Assembly: GCF_008123965.1 (NCBI RefSeq)
Contig: NZ_VSTH01000059.1
Span: forward strand, 1 to 64,000
Direction of reading: 5' to 3'
Length of the DNA: 64,000 nucleotides
Source of the DNA: Bradyrhizobium hipponense
GTDB taxonomy: Bacteria > Pseudomonadota > Alphaproteobacteria > Rhizobiales > Xanthobacteraceae
Part shown: positions 24,557 through 34,627 of the stretch, in pieces
How positions within the stretch are numbered: position 1 is the stretch's first letter
Layout: the number at the start of each line of letters is the position of its first letter
Made by a program: the position numbers and the translations under genes
Notes under the pieces: generated by a model
The model's database searches: none
What the model was told of the DNA's origin: nothing
Seen by the model: only the letters and a program-made list of their open reading frames with translations

Positions 24557-25894
24557 TTGACCCATTCCGACCAACCGAGGCCGCTCAAGTCTCGCGCCAG
24601 CGGTCCCCTGACCGGGAAAGTACGGGTGCCCGGGGACAAGTCGATCTCGCATCGCGCCCTGATCCTCGGCGCGCTGGCGGTCGGCGAGACCCGGATTTCC
24701 GGCCTGCTCGAAGGCGAGGACGTTCTCAATACCGCGAAATCCATGCAGGCCCTGGGCGCCAGGGTCGAGCGCACCGGCGATTTTGCCTGGAAGGTGAACG
24801 GCGTGGGCGTGGCTGGCTTCGCCGAGCCCAAGGCGGCGCTTGATTTCGGCAACTCCGGCACGGGTTGCCGCCTGGTCATGGGCGCCGTTGCCGGCTGCCC
24901 GATTTCGGCGGTGTTCGACGGCGATGCCTCGCTCCGCACCCGTCCGATGCGCCGAATCCTGGACCCGCTCGAAAAGATCGGTGCCAGGGTCGTTTCCGGC
25001 GGCGAGGGCGGCCGTCTGCCGCTAACCGTCCAGGGCGCCCGCGATCCGCTGCCGATCACCTACAAAACCCCGGTGGCCTCGGCCCAGATCAAATCGGCCG
25101 TGCTGCTCGCGGGCCTGGCCGCGCCGGGCACGACCACCGTCATCGAGACCGAAGCCAGCCGCGACCACACCGAGCTGATGCTGAAGCATTTTGGCGCCGA
25201 CATCACTTCGACGCAGGAGGGCCAGCATGGCCGCCGCGTTGCACTGGTGGGACAGCCTGAACTGCATGGCGCCGTCGTCGTGGTGCCGGCCGATCCGTCC
25301 TCGGCGGCGTTTCCAGTCGTCGCCGCCCTGATCGTGGAAGGCTCCGACGTCATTCTGTCCGACGTCATGACCAATCCGCTGCGGACCGGCCTGTTCATCA
25401 CGCTGCGTGAAATGGGCGCCTCGATCGAGGAAAGCGAAGTTCGCGGCGATGCCGGCGAGCCGATGGCGCAGTTGCGCGTGCGCGCCTCGAAACTGCGCGG
25501 CGTCGAGGTGCCGCCGGAGCGTGCGCCCTCGATGATCGACGAATATCTGGTGCTGGCGGTCGCGGCCTCCTTCGCCGAAGGCACCACGATCATGCGCGGC
25601 CTGCAGGAGCTGCGGGTCAAGGAATCCGACCGGCTCGAAGCCACCGCCGACATGCTGCGCGTCAACGGCGTGAAGGTCGAGGTCTCCGGCGACGATCTGA
25701 TCGTCGAAGGCCGCGGTCATGTACCTGGTGGCGGCCTCGTCGCCACCCACATGGACCACCGTATCGCGATGTCCGCGCTGGTGATGGGCTGCGCGTCCGA
25801 CCAGCCGGTCACCGTCGACGACACCGCCTTCATCGCCACCAGCTTTCCGGATTTCATTCCGATGATGCGTTCGCTGGGAGCCGAGTTTTCATGA
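24557..25894 (+). CDS. aroA: 3-phosphoshikimate 1-carboxyvinyltransferase (EPSP synthase) AroA
   Basis: The sixth shikimate-pathway enzyme: phosphoenolpyruvate plus shikimate-3-phosphate gives EPSP. 445 residues, two-domain fold. GDKSISHRALILGA, RPMRR, SAQIKSAVLLAG and RVKESDRL are clear, and the first two with SAQ-K place it with class II enzymes. The position occupied by Ala in glyphosate-insensitive CP4 is Gly101 (GNSGTGCR). The start is taken as TTG at 24557, behind AAGGA 7 bases away. A GTG at 24509 would add 16 unconserved residues. It overlaps cmk by 4 bases. Confidence 0.93.
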   Translation: MTHSDQPRPLKSRASGPLTGKVRVPGDKSISHRALILGALAVGETRISGLLEGEDVLNTAKSMQALGARVERTGDFAWKVNGVGVAGFAEPKAALDFGNSGTGCRLVMGAVAGCPISAVFDGDASLRTRPMRRILDPLEKIGARVVSGGEGGRLPLTVQGARDPLPITYKTPVASAQIKSAVLLAGLAAPGTTTVIETEASRDHTELMLKHFGADITSTQEGQHGRRVALVGQPELHGAVVVVPADPSSAAFPVVAALIVEGSDVILSDVMTNPLRTGLFITLREMGASIEESEVRGDAGEPMAQLRVRASKLRGVEVPPERAPSMIDEYLVLAVAASFAEGTTIMRGLQELRVKESDRLEATADMLRVNGVKVEVSGDDLIVEGRGHVPGGGLVATHMDHRIAMSALVMGCASDQPVTVDDTAFIATSFPDFIPMMRSLGAEFS

Positions 25895-26529
25895 TCATCG
25901 CCATCGACGGGCCTGCGGCCTCGGGCAAGGGGACGCTCGGCAAGCGGCTTGCCCATCATTACGGCTATCGTCACCTCGATACCGGCGTGATCTATCGTGC
26001 GGTGGCCTACGCCCTGATGCAGTCCGGGCATGACCTGCGGGACGAGGCGGCCGCAGTCGCGGCAGCGCTCGAACTCGATCCCGAAAAGTTCGGCGATCCC
26101 GCCCTGAAAACGCAGAAGGTCGGCGAGGGCGCCTCGATCGTCTCGGCAATCCCCAGGGTTCGCGAAGCCCTGGTCAATTTCCAGCGGCAGTTCGCCGCCG
26201 ACCCGCCAGGGGCAGTGCTGGACGGCCGCGACATTGGAACCGTGATCTGCCCCCATGCCGACGTGAAGATTTTCGTGGTCGCAGACCCCAGGGTGCGCGC
26301 GCGCCGCCGGACTATGGAGGCCAAGGCGAGGGGCGAGGAGGCGGACGAGGCGGCCGTGCTTGCCGACATCATCCAGCGCGATGAGCGGGACAAGAATCGC
26401 CCGATCGCACCCCTGAAACCTGCCCCCGATGCTTACTTGCTAGATAACTCCCAACTGGATATAGAAGGCGGGGTCCGGGCCGCCATCGACATTATCGAGG
26501 CCGTTCGAGCGGGCCGTCCGCGGGGTTAA
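25891..26529 (+). CDS. cmk: Cytidylate kinase Cmk
   Basis: Phosphorylates CMP and dCMP to the diphosphates. 212 residues. The P-loop is IDGPAASGKGTLGKRLA at the N terminus and HLDTGVIYRAVAYA is the NMP-binding start. DGRDIGTVICPHADVKIFV is near residue 111 and a lid region RARRRTMEAKARGEE is near residue 135. Its ATG overlaps the aroA stop (ATGA). The order aroA-cmk-rpsA is widely conserved. A leader of 264 bp separates it from rpsA. Confidence 0.95.
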   Translation: MIIAIDGPAASGKGTLGKRLAHHYGYRHLDTGVIYRAVAYALMQSGHDLRDEAAAVAAALELDPEKFGDPALKTQKVGEGASIVSAIPRVREALVNFQRQFAADPPGAVLDGRDIGTVICPHADVKIFVVADPRVRARRRTMEAKARGEEADEAAVLADIIQRDERDKNRPIAPLKPAPDAYLLDNSQLDIEGGVRAAIDIIEAVRAGRPRG

Positions 26530-26793
26530 GCCGCGGTCGTCATTGGAGGAAGCGCCCGCTCCCGCTCTTTGAGGTCGATACCTCGGTCCCTGTTTTGGGA
26601 CCGGCGCGATCCAGGCTCCGGACAAAAGATTCCACGTTTCGAACGCGCGGGCCTCAGCCGGCCCGCTTCCGCCGTTCCGGTGCCAGCCGGAGCAGCGAGC
26701 GGTCGCCCGAAGGTTCTGCGGACCTTCCGACACTGCGCGCCCGAGACGCCCATGAACCCAACGGCCGGCAAGACATCCGCAACTGGAGAACAA

Positions 26794-28497
26794 ATGGCTT
26801 CGATTTCTGCTGATACCTATAGCCCCTCGCGCGACGATTTCGCCGCGATGCTCGACGAGTCCTTCGCCGGTGGCAACCTGCAGGAAAGCTCCGTCATCAA
26901 GGGCAAGGTAGTTGCAATTGAAAAGGACATGGCCGTCATCGACGTCGGCCTGAAGACCGAGGGCCGCGTCGCGCTGCGCGAATTTTCCGGCCCCGGCCGT
27001 GACAGCGAGCTCAAGGTCGGCGACGAGGTGGAAGTGTTCCTCGATCGCATCGAGAACGCCCTCGGCGAAGCCGTGCTGTCGCGCGACAAGGCGCGCCGCG
27101 AAGAAAGCTGGGGCAAGCTCGAGAAGGCGTTCCAGAACAACGAAAAGGTCACCGGCGTCATCTTCAACCAGGTCAAGGGCGGCTTCACCGTCGACCTCGA
27201 CGGCGCCGTGGCCTTCCTGCCGCGCTCGCAGGTCGACATCCGTCCGATCCGCGACGTTGCGCCGCTGATGAACAACGCGCAGCCGTTCCAGATCCTCAAG
27301 ATGGACCGCCGCCGCGGCAACATCGTCGTCTCCCGACGCACGGTGCTGGAAGAGACCCGCGCCGAGCAGCGTCAGGAGCTGGTGCAGAACCTCGAAGAGG
27401 GTCAGGTCATCGACGGCGTGGTCAAGAACATCACCGATTACGGTGCGTTCGTTGATCTCGGCGGCATCGACGGCCTGCTGCACGTCACCGACATCGCCTG
27501 GCGCCGCGTCAACCACCCGACCGAGGTGCTGTCGATCGGCCAGACCGTGAAGGTCAAGATCATCAAGATCAACCACGAGACGCACCGCATCTCGCTGGGC
27601 ATGAAGCAGCTCTTGGATGATCCGTGGCAGGGCATCGAAGCCAAGTACCCGCTGGGTGCCCGCTTCACCGGCCGCGTCACCAACATCACCGACTACGGCG
27701 CGTTCGTCGAGCTCGAGCCGGGCATCGAAGGCCTGATCCACGTCTCCGAGATGTCGTGGACCAAGAAGAACATGCACCCCGGCAAGATCGTGTCGACCTC
27801 GCAGGAAGTCGAAGTGCAGGTGCTGGAAGTCGATTCCGTCAAGCGCCGCATCTCGCTCGGCCTCAAGCAGACCATGCGCAACCCGTGGGAGGTCTTCGTC
27901 GAAGGGCATCCGACCGGTTCGACGGTCGAGGGCGAGGTCAAGAACAAGACCGAGTTCGGCCTGTTCCTGGGTCTCGAGGGCGACGTCGACGGCATGGTCC
28001 ATCTCTCCGACCTCGACTGGAAGCTTCCGGGCGAGCAGGTGATCGACAACTACAAGAAGGGCGACGTGGTGAAAGCCGTGGTGCTCGATGTGGACGTCGA
28101 GAAGGAACGTATCTCGCTCGGCATCAAGCAGCTCGAAGGCGATCCTTTCGCCGAGCCAGGCGACGTCAAGAAGGGCGCGGTCGTGACCTGCGAAGTGCTC
28201 GAAGTGAAGGAAAGCGGCATCGAGGTGAAGATCACCGGTACCGATTTCTCGACCTTCATCAAGCGCTCGGAGCTTGCCCGTGACCGCAACGACCAGCGCG
28301 CCGAACGCTTTGCCGTCGGCGAGAAGGTCGATGCCCGGGTGATCCAGTTCGACAAGAAGGCCCGCAAGGTCCAGGTGTCGATCAAGGCGCTCGAAGTTGC
28401 CGAAGAAAAGGAAGCCATCGCGCAGTACGGCTCCTCCGATTCGGGGGCGACGCTTGGCGACATCCTCGGCACCGCGCTCAAGAACCGTGACAAGTAA
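26794..28497 (+). CDS. rpsA: 30S ribosomal protein S1
   Basis: Binds mRNA leaders and helps load them on the 30S subunit. 567 residues with six S1 OB-fold repeats. Good examples are DGVVKNITDYGAFVDLGGIDG near residue 205 and GRVTNITDYGAFVELEPGIEG near residue 290. Repeats 1 and 2 are more divergent, as usual. The start is the ATG at 26794 behind GGAG. An in-frame ATG at 26752 has weaker support. The 264-bp leader (26530-26793) shows no gene. A strong terminator follows at 28523. Confidence 0.96.
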   Translation: MASISADTYSPSRDDFAAMLDESFAGGNLQESSVIKGKVVAIEKDMAVIDVGLKTEGRVALREFSGPGRDSELKVGDEVEVFLDRIENALGEAVLSRDKARREESWGKLEKAFQNNEKVTGVIFNQVKGGFTVDLDGAVAFLPRSQVDIRPIRDVAPLMNNAQPFQILKMDRRRGNIVVSRRTVLEETRAEQRQELVQNLEEGQVIDGVVKNITDYGAFVDLGGIDGLLHVTDIAWRRVNHPTEVLSIGQTVKVKIIKINHETHRISLGMKQLLDDPWQGIEAKYPLGARFTGRVTNITDYGAFVELEPGIEGLIHVSEMSWTKKNMHPGKIVSTSQEVEVQVLEVDSVKRRISLGLKQTMRNPWEVFVEGHPTGSTVEGEVKNKTEFGLFLGLEGDVDGMVHLSDLDWKLPGEQVIDNYKKGDVVKAVVLDVDVEKERISLGIKQLEGDPFAEPGDVKKGAVVTCEVLEVKESGIEVKITGTDFSTFIKRSELARDRNDQRAERFAVGEKVDARVIQFDKKARKVQVSIKALEVAEEKEAIAQYGSSDSGATLGDILGTALKNRDK

Positions 28498-28522
28498 GCG
28501 AAACGCCTGTTTCGCAAGCATC

Positions 28523-28550
28523 AAAGCCCCGGCGCGAGCCGGGGCTTTTT
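28523..28550 (+). terminator. Rho-independent terminator of rpsA
   Basis: AAGCCCCGGC-GCGA-GCCGGGGCTTTTT: a 10-bp GC-rich stem, a short loop and a five-T run that continues TGTTT. It starts 26 bases after the rpsA stop codon. Confidence 0.9.
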
Positions 28551-28575
28551 GTTTGCGGCCTTCGCGAACTCCGCT

Positions 28576-28737
28576 GTCGTCCCGGACAAGCGCGCCCTAA
28601 GCGCGCGTAGATCCGCGATCCATAACCACAGGGAGTGGTTTGGCGCGGGTTGGCAACTCCGAGTCTTCGCCAAACTCAATCCTGTGGGTACGGATCCCGG
28701 ATCGGCGCTCCGCTTCGCTGCGCTTGTCCGGGACGAC
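28576..28737. repeat. Palindromic intergenic repeat, family F
   Basis: 17-bp perfect outer arms GTCGTCCCGGACAAGCG (28576-28592) and CGCTTGTCCGGGACGAC (28721-28737) enclose about 130 bp that contain GATCCGCGATCC / GGATCCCGGATC-like pieces. It fills most of the 28498-28879 gap between the rpsA terminator and sppA. The remaining bases show no gene. Confidence 0.75.
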
Positions 28738-28879
28738 GAGGGAGCGTGTGGCAAGATCTCGGCCCAACCAGGACCGGTCTTGTTTTCTTCAAATTGCGCC
28801 GCAATTGATGTATCCAGATAAGCCGATGGTCACGCTGTGACGGCACAACGCGCCTGGCCTTTCATTTGGAGATATTCCG

Positions 28880-29860
28880 ATGTCGCTCGATTCGGACATC
28901 ATCGTTGATCGTCGCAGGATCCGCCGCAAGCTGACCTTCTGGCGAGTCTTCGCCGCGCTGATCGTGATCGCGGCGATTGCAGGCTTTGCGCTGATCGCGA
29001 CGCCTGGTGCGCGCGGCACCTTCGCGTCCGCAGGCTCGATTGCGCGTGTACAGATCGACGGCCTGATCCGCAGCGATTCCGACCGCACCCAGGCGCTGGA
29101 GCGGCTCGAAAACTCGCAGGCCGCAGCCGTCATCATCCACATCAACTCGCCGGGCGGTACTACCGCCGGCTCCGAGCAACTCTACGACTCGCTCGTACGG
29201 CTGAAGGCGAAGAAGCCGCTGGTCGTCGTGGTCGAAGGTCTCGCCGCTTCCGGAGGCTACATCACCGCGATCGCCAGCGATCACATCGTCGCCCAGCAGA
29301 GCTCGCTGGTCGGATCGATCGGCGTGCTGTTCCAGTATCCCAATGTCACCGAGCTCTTGAAGACCATCGGCGTCAAGGTCGAGGAGGTGAAGTCCTCGCC
29401 GCTGAAGGCCGCGCCCAACGGTTTCGAGCCGACCAGCCCCGAGGCGCGCGCCGCGCTCGACGCGCTGGTCAAGGATTCCTTCGCCTGGTTCAAGGGACTG
29501 GTGAAGGAGCGGCGTGGCATGGATGACACGCAGCTCGAGAAAGTGGCCGATGGCCGCGTCTTCACCGGGCGCCAGGCGATCGATCTCAAGCTGATCGACC
29601 AGATCGGCGACGAGAAGACGGCGGTCACCTGGCTGGTCGAGCGGAAGGGCGTCAAGAAGGGGCTTAACGTGCGCGACTACAAGCTTCAGCCGCGCTTCAG
29701 CGATCTGACGTTCCTCAGGGCGGCCGCCGCCGTTACGCTGGAAGCGCTGGGTTTAGGCTCGATTGCGCATCAGATCGGGCAAACCGGCGTCGCGCAGGCG
29801 GTTGATCGCTTCGGAATGGATGGAATGCTGGCCTTGTGGCAGCCGGCGGCGTCGAATTGA
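28880..29860 (+). CDS. sppA: Signal peptide peptidase SppA (S49 family)
   Basis: A membrane-anchored serine/lysine protease that degrades cleaved signal peptides. 326 residues, the short form. One transmembrane helix spans about residues 18-42 (VFAALIVIAAIAGFALIA). INSPGGTTAGSEQLYDSL is near residue 90. The nucleophile Ser is in GLAASGGYITAIAS near residue 125. The general-base Lys is likely in KSSPLKAAPNGF near residue 176. GGAGATATTCC precedes the ATG. It lies upstream of ihfB, a conserved alphaproteobacterial order. Confidence 0.93.
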   Translation: MSLDSDIIVDRRRIRRKLTFWRVFAALIVIAAIAGFALIATPGARGTFASAGSIARVQIDGLIRSDSDRTQALERLENSQAAAVIIHINSPGGTTAGSEQLYDSLVRLKAKKPLVVVVEGLAASGGYITAIASDHIVAQQSSLVGSIGVLFQYPNVTELLKTIGVKVEEVKSSPLKAAPNGFEPTSPEARAALDALVKDSFAWFKGLVKERRGMDDTQLEKVADGRVFTGRQAIDLKLIDQIGDEKTAVTWLVERKGVKKGLNVRDYKLQPRFSDLTFLRAAAAVTLEALGLGSIAHQIGQTGVAQAVDRFGMDGMLALWQPAASN

Positions 29861-30032
29861 CCGGAACCGCGCGAGCGACCGAGCCCTTTCCCGCACTGCG
29901 GGTGTCGGGGCAGCCCGCTTTTTCGGCATTTGTCACGCATTTTCGCGACACTCAACCTTGATTTAGCGTCTTGACAGATCAAGGCATTTTCACGGAAATG
30001 GTCATCCGCACGCTCCCGGGTCCTATCTCTCG

Positions 30033-30338
30033 ATGATCAAATCCGAACTTGTTCAGCGTATTGCCGAGCACAACCCGCATCTGTACCAGCGGGATGTCGA
30101 GAACATTGTGAATGCGATTCTCGAAGAGATCGTAGCGGCCCTCGCACGCGGTGATCGCGTCGAGCTGCGCGGCTTCGGTGCCTTTTCGGTCAAGCATCGC
30201 CCCGCGCGCGCCGGGCGCAATCCGCGCACTGGCGCCCATGTCCCTGTCGACCAGAAGAGCGTTCCGTTCTTCAAGACCGGCAAGGAAATGCGCGAGCGGC
30301 TGAATCGCGACCATCCGGATCCGGGCGCGCCCGACTGA
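30033..30338 (+). CDS. ihfB: Integration host factor subunit beta
   Basis: A DNA-bending protein that pairs with IhfA and assists sigma-54 promoters, recombination and replication. 101 residues, HU/IHF fold. Diagnostic pieces are MIKSELVQRIAE, DRVELRGFGAFSVKHRPARAGRNPRTG (written in two parts: DRVELRGFGAFSVK, then the DNA-intercalating arm RPARAGRNPRTG) and VPFFKTGKEMRERLN. All are intact. The gene sits between sppA and the lapA-like gene. The partner ihfA is not in this window. Confidence 0.95.
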   Translation: MIKSELVQRIAEHNPHLYQRDVENIVNAILEEIVAALARGDRVELRGFGAFSVKHRPARAGRNPRTGAHVPVDQKSVPFFKTGKEMRERLNRDHPDPGAPD

Positions 30339-30408
30339 GGCCGGCGTCAGGATTTCCCAGGGCCGCTGCAATGCGGCCGGACGCTTGAGTCAAGGCGAGC
30401 GAAGCCAG

Positions 30409-30801
30409 ATGCGAAAGTTCCTGACCGCGCTGATCGTGATTCCGCTGGGCCTGCTCCTGGTGGTTTTCGCCGTCGCCAACCGGCATTTCGTCACCGTCTC
30501 GTTCGATCCTTTCATTTCGAACGATCCGTCGTTGTCGATCACGCTGCCGCTGTTCCTGCTTCTGATCCTGGTGGCCGCGCTGGGTGTCCTGGCCGGCGGC
30601 TCGGCCGTCTGGTTCGGCCAGCGGCACTGGCGGCGGGCGGCGCGACGGCATGAGGCAGATGCGCGCACCGCCAGGGCCGAGCTCACCGATTTGCGGGCCT
30701 CGACGGCCCCGGCGCGGCCCGATCCGCAGCGCCTTCCAGCTCGCTCCGCGCTGGGCCTTTACGGGCCCATCGGGCGAGACAAGCAGCGCGCGACGTTGTA
30801 G
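30409..30801 (+). CDS. LapA-domain (DUF1049) inner-membrane protein
   Basis: 130 residues. It has two N-terminal membrane helices, FLTALIVIPLGLLLVVFAVAN (residues about 4-24) and SITLPLFLLLILVAALGVLAGG (about 43-64, spanning 22 positions), then a basic cytoplasmic tail (RHWRRAARRHEADART). It matches the LapA/YciS family involved in envelope or LPS assembly in E. coli. The role here is unknown. The start is the ATG at 30409. It precedes trpF, as in related genomes. Confidence 0.83.
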   Translation: MRKFLTALIVIPLGLLLVVFAVANRHFVTVSFDPFISNDPSLSITLPLFLLLILVAALGVLAGGSAVWFGQRHWRRAARRHEADARTARAELTDLRASTAPARPDPQRLPARSALGLYGPIGRDKQRATL

Positions 30802-30867
30802 AAGCGGCCGCAATCGAAAACCCGGTTCTCCAGCCGCGGGCCCGCGGCCGTCATTTGCTTTGAGACC

Positions 30868-31523
30868 ATGTCCCTGCTCGTCAAAATCTGCGGCCTGTCC
30901 ACGCGCGAGACGCTTGAAGCGGCGCTCGACGCGGGCGCCGACATGGTGGGGTTCGTGTTCTTTCCGCCGTCGCCGCGGCATCTGTCGCTGGAGCTGGGGC
31001 GCGAGCTCGGCCGCCAGGTCAAGGGGCGTGCGCTCAAGGTGGCGCTCACCGTCGACGCCGACGATGCGACGCTGGGCAACGTCATGGACGCGCTGTCGCC
31101 CGATATCCTCCAGCTTCACGGCAAGGAAAGCGTGGCGCGGCTGCGCGACATCAAGCTGAGGTTCGACCGCCCGGTGATGAAGGTCGTGCCGGTCGCAACA
31201 TCAGCCGATCTCGCCGTGCTGCCCGGCTATGCCGCAATTGCCGACCGCATCCTGTTCGATGCGCGCGCGCCGAAAGACGCGACCCGGCCCGGCGGCCTCG
31301 GTGCGCCCTTTGACTGGCACCTGCTCGAAAACCTTCAGCTGAGCCTGCCCTACATGGTCTCCGGCGGCCTGCATGCGCAGAACCTCGCCGAGGCCCTTCG
31401 CGTCACCCGCGCCGGCGGCGTCGACGTGTCCTCCGGTGTCGAGAGCGCCCCCGGCGTGAAGGACCCGGAGATGATCAAGGCCTTCATTCGCGCCGCGCGC
31501 GCCACGCAAGAGTTGAGCGTCCG

Positions 31524-31527
<4 letters not shown>
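30868..31527 (+). CDS. trpF: Phosphoribosylanthranilate isomerase TrpF
   Basis: Third committed step of tryptophan synthesis: Amadori rearrangement of phosphoribosylanthranilate to CdRP. 219-residue TIM barrel. LVKICGLSTRETL contains the catalytic Cys near residue 7. FVFFPPSPRHLS and LQLHGKESV follow. The Asp base is in ILFDARAPKD near residue 128, and VSGGLHAQNLAEAL and GVDVSSGVESAPGVKD form the phosphate site. It overlaps trpB by 4 bases; trpF-trpB-trpA form one operon. Confidence 0.96.
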
Positions 31528-32737
<1,210 letters not shown>

Positions 32738-32741
<4 letters not shown>

Positions 32742-33574
32742 CCACGCGTATCGACACCCGTTTTGCCGAGCTGAAGAAGCAGGGCCGCTCGGCCTTTGTC
32801 ACTTTCCTGATGGCCGGCGATCCCGATCCGGCGACGTCGCTCGAGATCGTCAAGGCGCTGCCGAAGGCGGGCGCCGATGTGATCGAGATCGGCATGCCCT
32901 TCACCGATCCGATGGCCGACGGTCCGTCGATCCAGGCTGCGGGCCTGCGCGCGCTCAAGGCGGGCATGACGCTGAAGAAGACGCTGGAGCTCGTGCACGG
33001 CTTCCGTAAGGACGACAACGCCACGCCGATCGTGCTGATGGGCTACTACAATCCGATCTACATCTACGGTGTCGACAAGTTTCTCGCCGACGCAAAGACC
33101 GCCGGCGTCGACGGCCTCATCATCGTCGACCTGCCGCCCGAGGAAGATGACGAGCTCTGCCTGCCCGCGATGAAGGCCGGCCTCAACTTCATTCGCCTGG
33201 CGACGCCGACGACCGACGACAAGCGCCTGCCCGCGGTGCTCGCGAACACCTCGGGCTTTGTCTACTACGTCTCGATCACCGGCATCACCGGCGCGGGGGC
33301 TGCGGACTCCACCGCCGTCAGTGAGGCGGTTGCCCGGATCAAGCGGCACACCAAACTGCCGGTCTGCGTCGGCTTCGGCATCCGCACGCCGGAGACCGCC
33401 CGCTCCATCGCCTCGCATGCCAACGGCGCCGTGGTCGGCACCGCGCTGGTCGATGCGCTCAGGAGCAGCCTCGATGCGGAAGGGCGGGCGACCGGCAAAA
33501 CCATTAACGCCGTCGCTGAACTGACGGCGTCCCTGGCGGAGGGCGTCAGGGGCGCGCGAGCGGCGGCTGAGTAG
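32738..33574 (+). CDS. trpA: Tryptophan synthase alpha chain
   Basis: Cleaves indole-3-glycerol phosphate and channels indole to TrpB. 278-residue TIM barrel. The catalytic Glu and Asp lie in VIEIGMPFTDPMADGPSIQ near residue 50. YYNPIYIYGVDKF, GLIIVDLPPEE and the phosphate loop SITGITGAG are present. The start is a GTG that overlaps the trpB stop by 4 bases. A 111-bp gap then leads to accD. Confidence 0.96.
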
Positions 33575-33685
33575 GCCATAATTCCGCTCTCAGGGCGGGC
33601 GACACGGCGGCTTGCCGGGGCAGGGTCCGGCGGCCATATATCCCTTCAGGCGATCCCGGAGCGGAATCGCACATCGGAGCAAACC

Positions 33686-34627
33686 ATGAACTGGCTCACC
33701 AATGTGGTTCGGCCGAAAATCCGCAACATCCTGCGGCGGGAGACGCCGGAGAATTTGTGGATCAAGTGCCCGGATTCCGGACAGCTCGTGTTCTACAAGG
33801 ACGTCGAGGCCAACCAGTTCGTCATTCCCGGCTCGAACTACCACATGCGCATGGGCGCGGTGGCGCGGCTGAAGTCGATCTTCGACAACGAGACGTGGTT
33901 CGACGTCGCATTGCCTGACGTCACCCCCGATCCGCTCAAGTTCCGCGATGAGAAGAAATATGTCGACCGCATCAAGGATGCGCGCGCCCGGACCAATTTG
34001 AACGATGCGATCAAGGTCGGCTACGGCAGGCTCGAGGGTGCCGCCGTCGTCGTCGCGGTGCAGGATTTCGATTTCATGGGTGGCTCGCTCGGCATGGCCG
34101 CGGGCGAGGCCATCGTGCGCGGGCTCGAGCTCGCGGTCGAGAAGAAGTCGCCGTTCATCGTGTTCGCGGCGTCGGGAGGCGCGCGCATGCAGGAAGGCAT
34201 CTTGTCGCTGATGCAGATGCCGCGCACCACCGTCGCGATCCAGATGCTGCGTGAGGCGAAGCTGCCTTACATCGTCGTGCTGACCAATCCGACCACCGGC
34301 GGCGTCACAGCGTCCTATGCGATGCTCGGCGACGTGCAGATCGCCGAGCCCGGTGCGCTGATCGGCTTTGCCGGGGCGCGCGTGATCGAGCAGACGATTC
34401 GGGAAAAGCTCCCCGAGGGCTTCCAGCGCGCCGAATACCTGAAAGAGCACGGCATGGTCGACATGGTCGTGCACCGCCATGATTTGCGTCCGACGCTGGC
34501 GCGGCTCTGCCGTCTGCTGACCAGATCGCCGGCGCTCGAGACCGTGTCGAAATCGGCGCAGCCGGTCGCCAGCCCGACCCAGATCGTGTCGGCCGCCGAC
34601 GTGGCGCCGGCCGCGCCGCACGCGTGA
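33686..34627 (+). CDS. accD: Acetyl-CoA carboxylase carboxyltransferase subunit beta, zinc-ribbon cysteines missing
   Basis: With AccA it moves the carboxyl group from biotin to acetyl-CoA, the first step of fatty-acid synthesis. 313 residues. The crotonase-like core includes FDFMGGSLGMAAGEAIVRG and GGARMQEGILSLMQM, then PTTGGVTASYAMLGD. E. coli AccD begins with a C4 zinc ribbon. Here the aligned residues are Cys28, Ser31, Ile47 and Ser50 (CPDSG and VIPGS), so zinc cannot bind in the usual way. The core is intact, so activity is expected. It overlaps folC by 4 bases. Confidence 0.95.
   Translation: MNWLTNVVRPKIRNILRRETPENLWIKCPDSGQLVFYKDVEANQFVIPGSNYHMRMGAVARLKSIFDNETWFDVALPDVTPDPLKFRDEKKYVDRIKDARARTNLNDAIKVGYGRLEGAAVVVAVQDFDFMGGSLGMAAGEAIVRGLELAVEKKSPFIVFAASGGARMQEGILSLMQMPRTTVAIQMLREAKLPYIVVLTNPTTGGVTASYAMLGDVQIAEPGALIGFAGARVIEQTIREKLPEGFQRAEYLKEHGMVDMVVHRHDLRPTLARLCRLLTRSPALETVSKSAQPVASPTQIVSAADVAPAAPHA

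Noticed and set aside
26440..28524. Long open frame (694 codons) antisense to rpsA
   Set aside because: GC-rich codon bias leaves antisense frames open. The sense strand encodes an unmistakable ribosomal protein S1, and the antisense product has no recognisable motif.
28498..28879. Small RNA gene between rpsA and sppA
   Set aside because: The structured sequence there is explained by the rpsA terminator and repeat family F; no separate promoter or terminator pair was seen.
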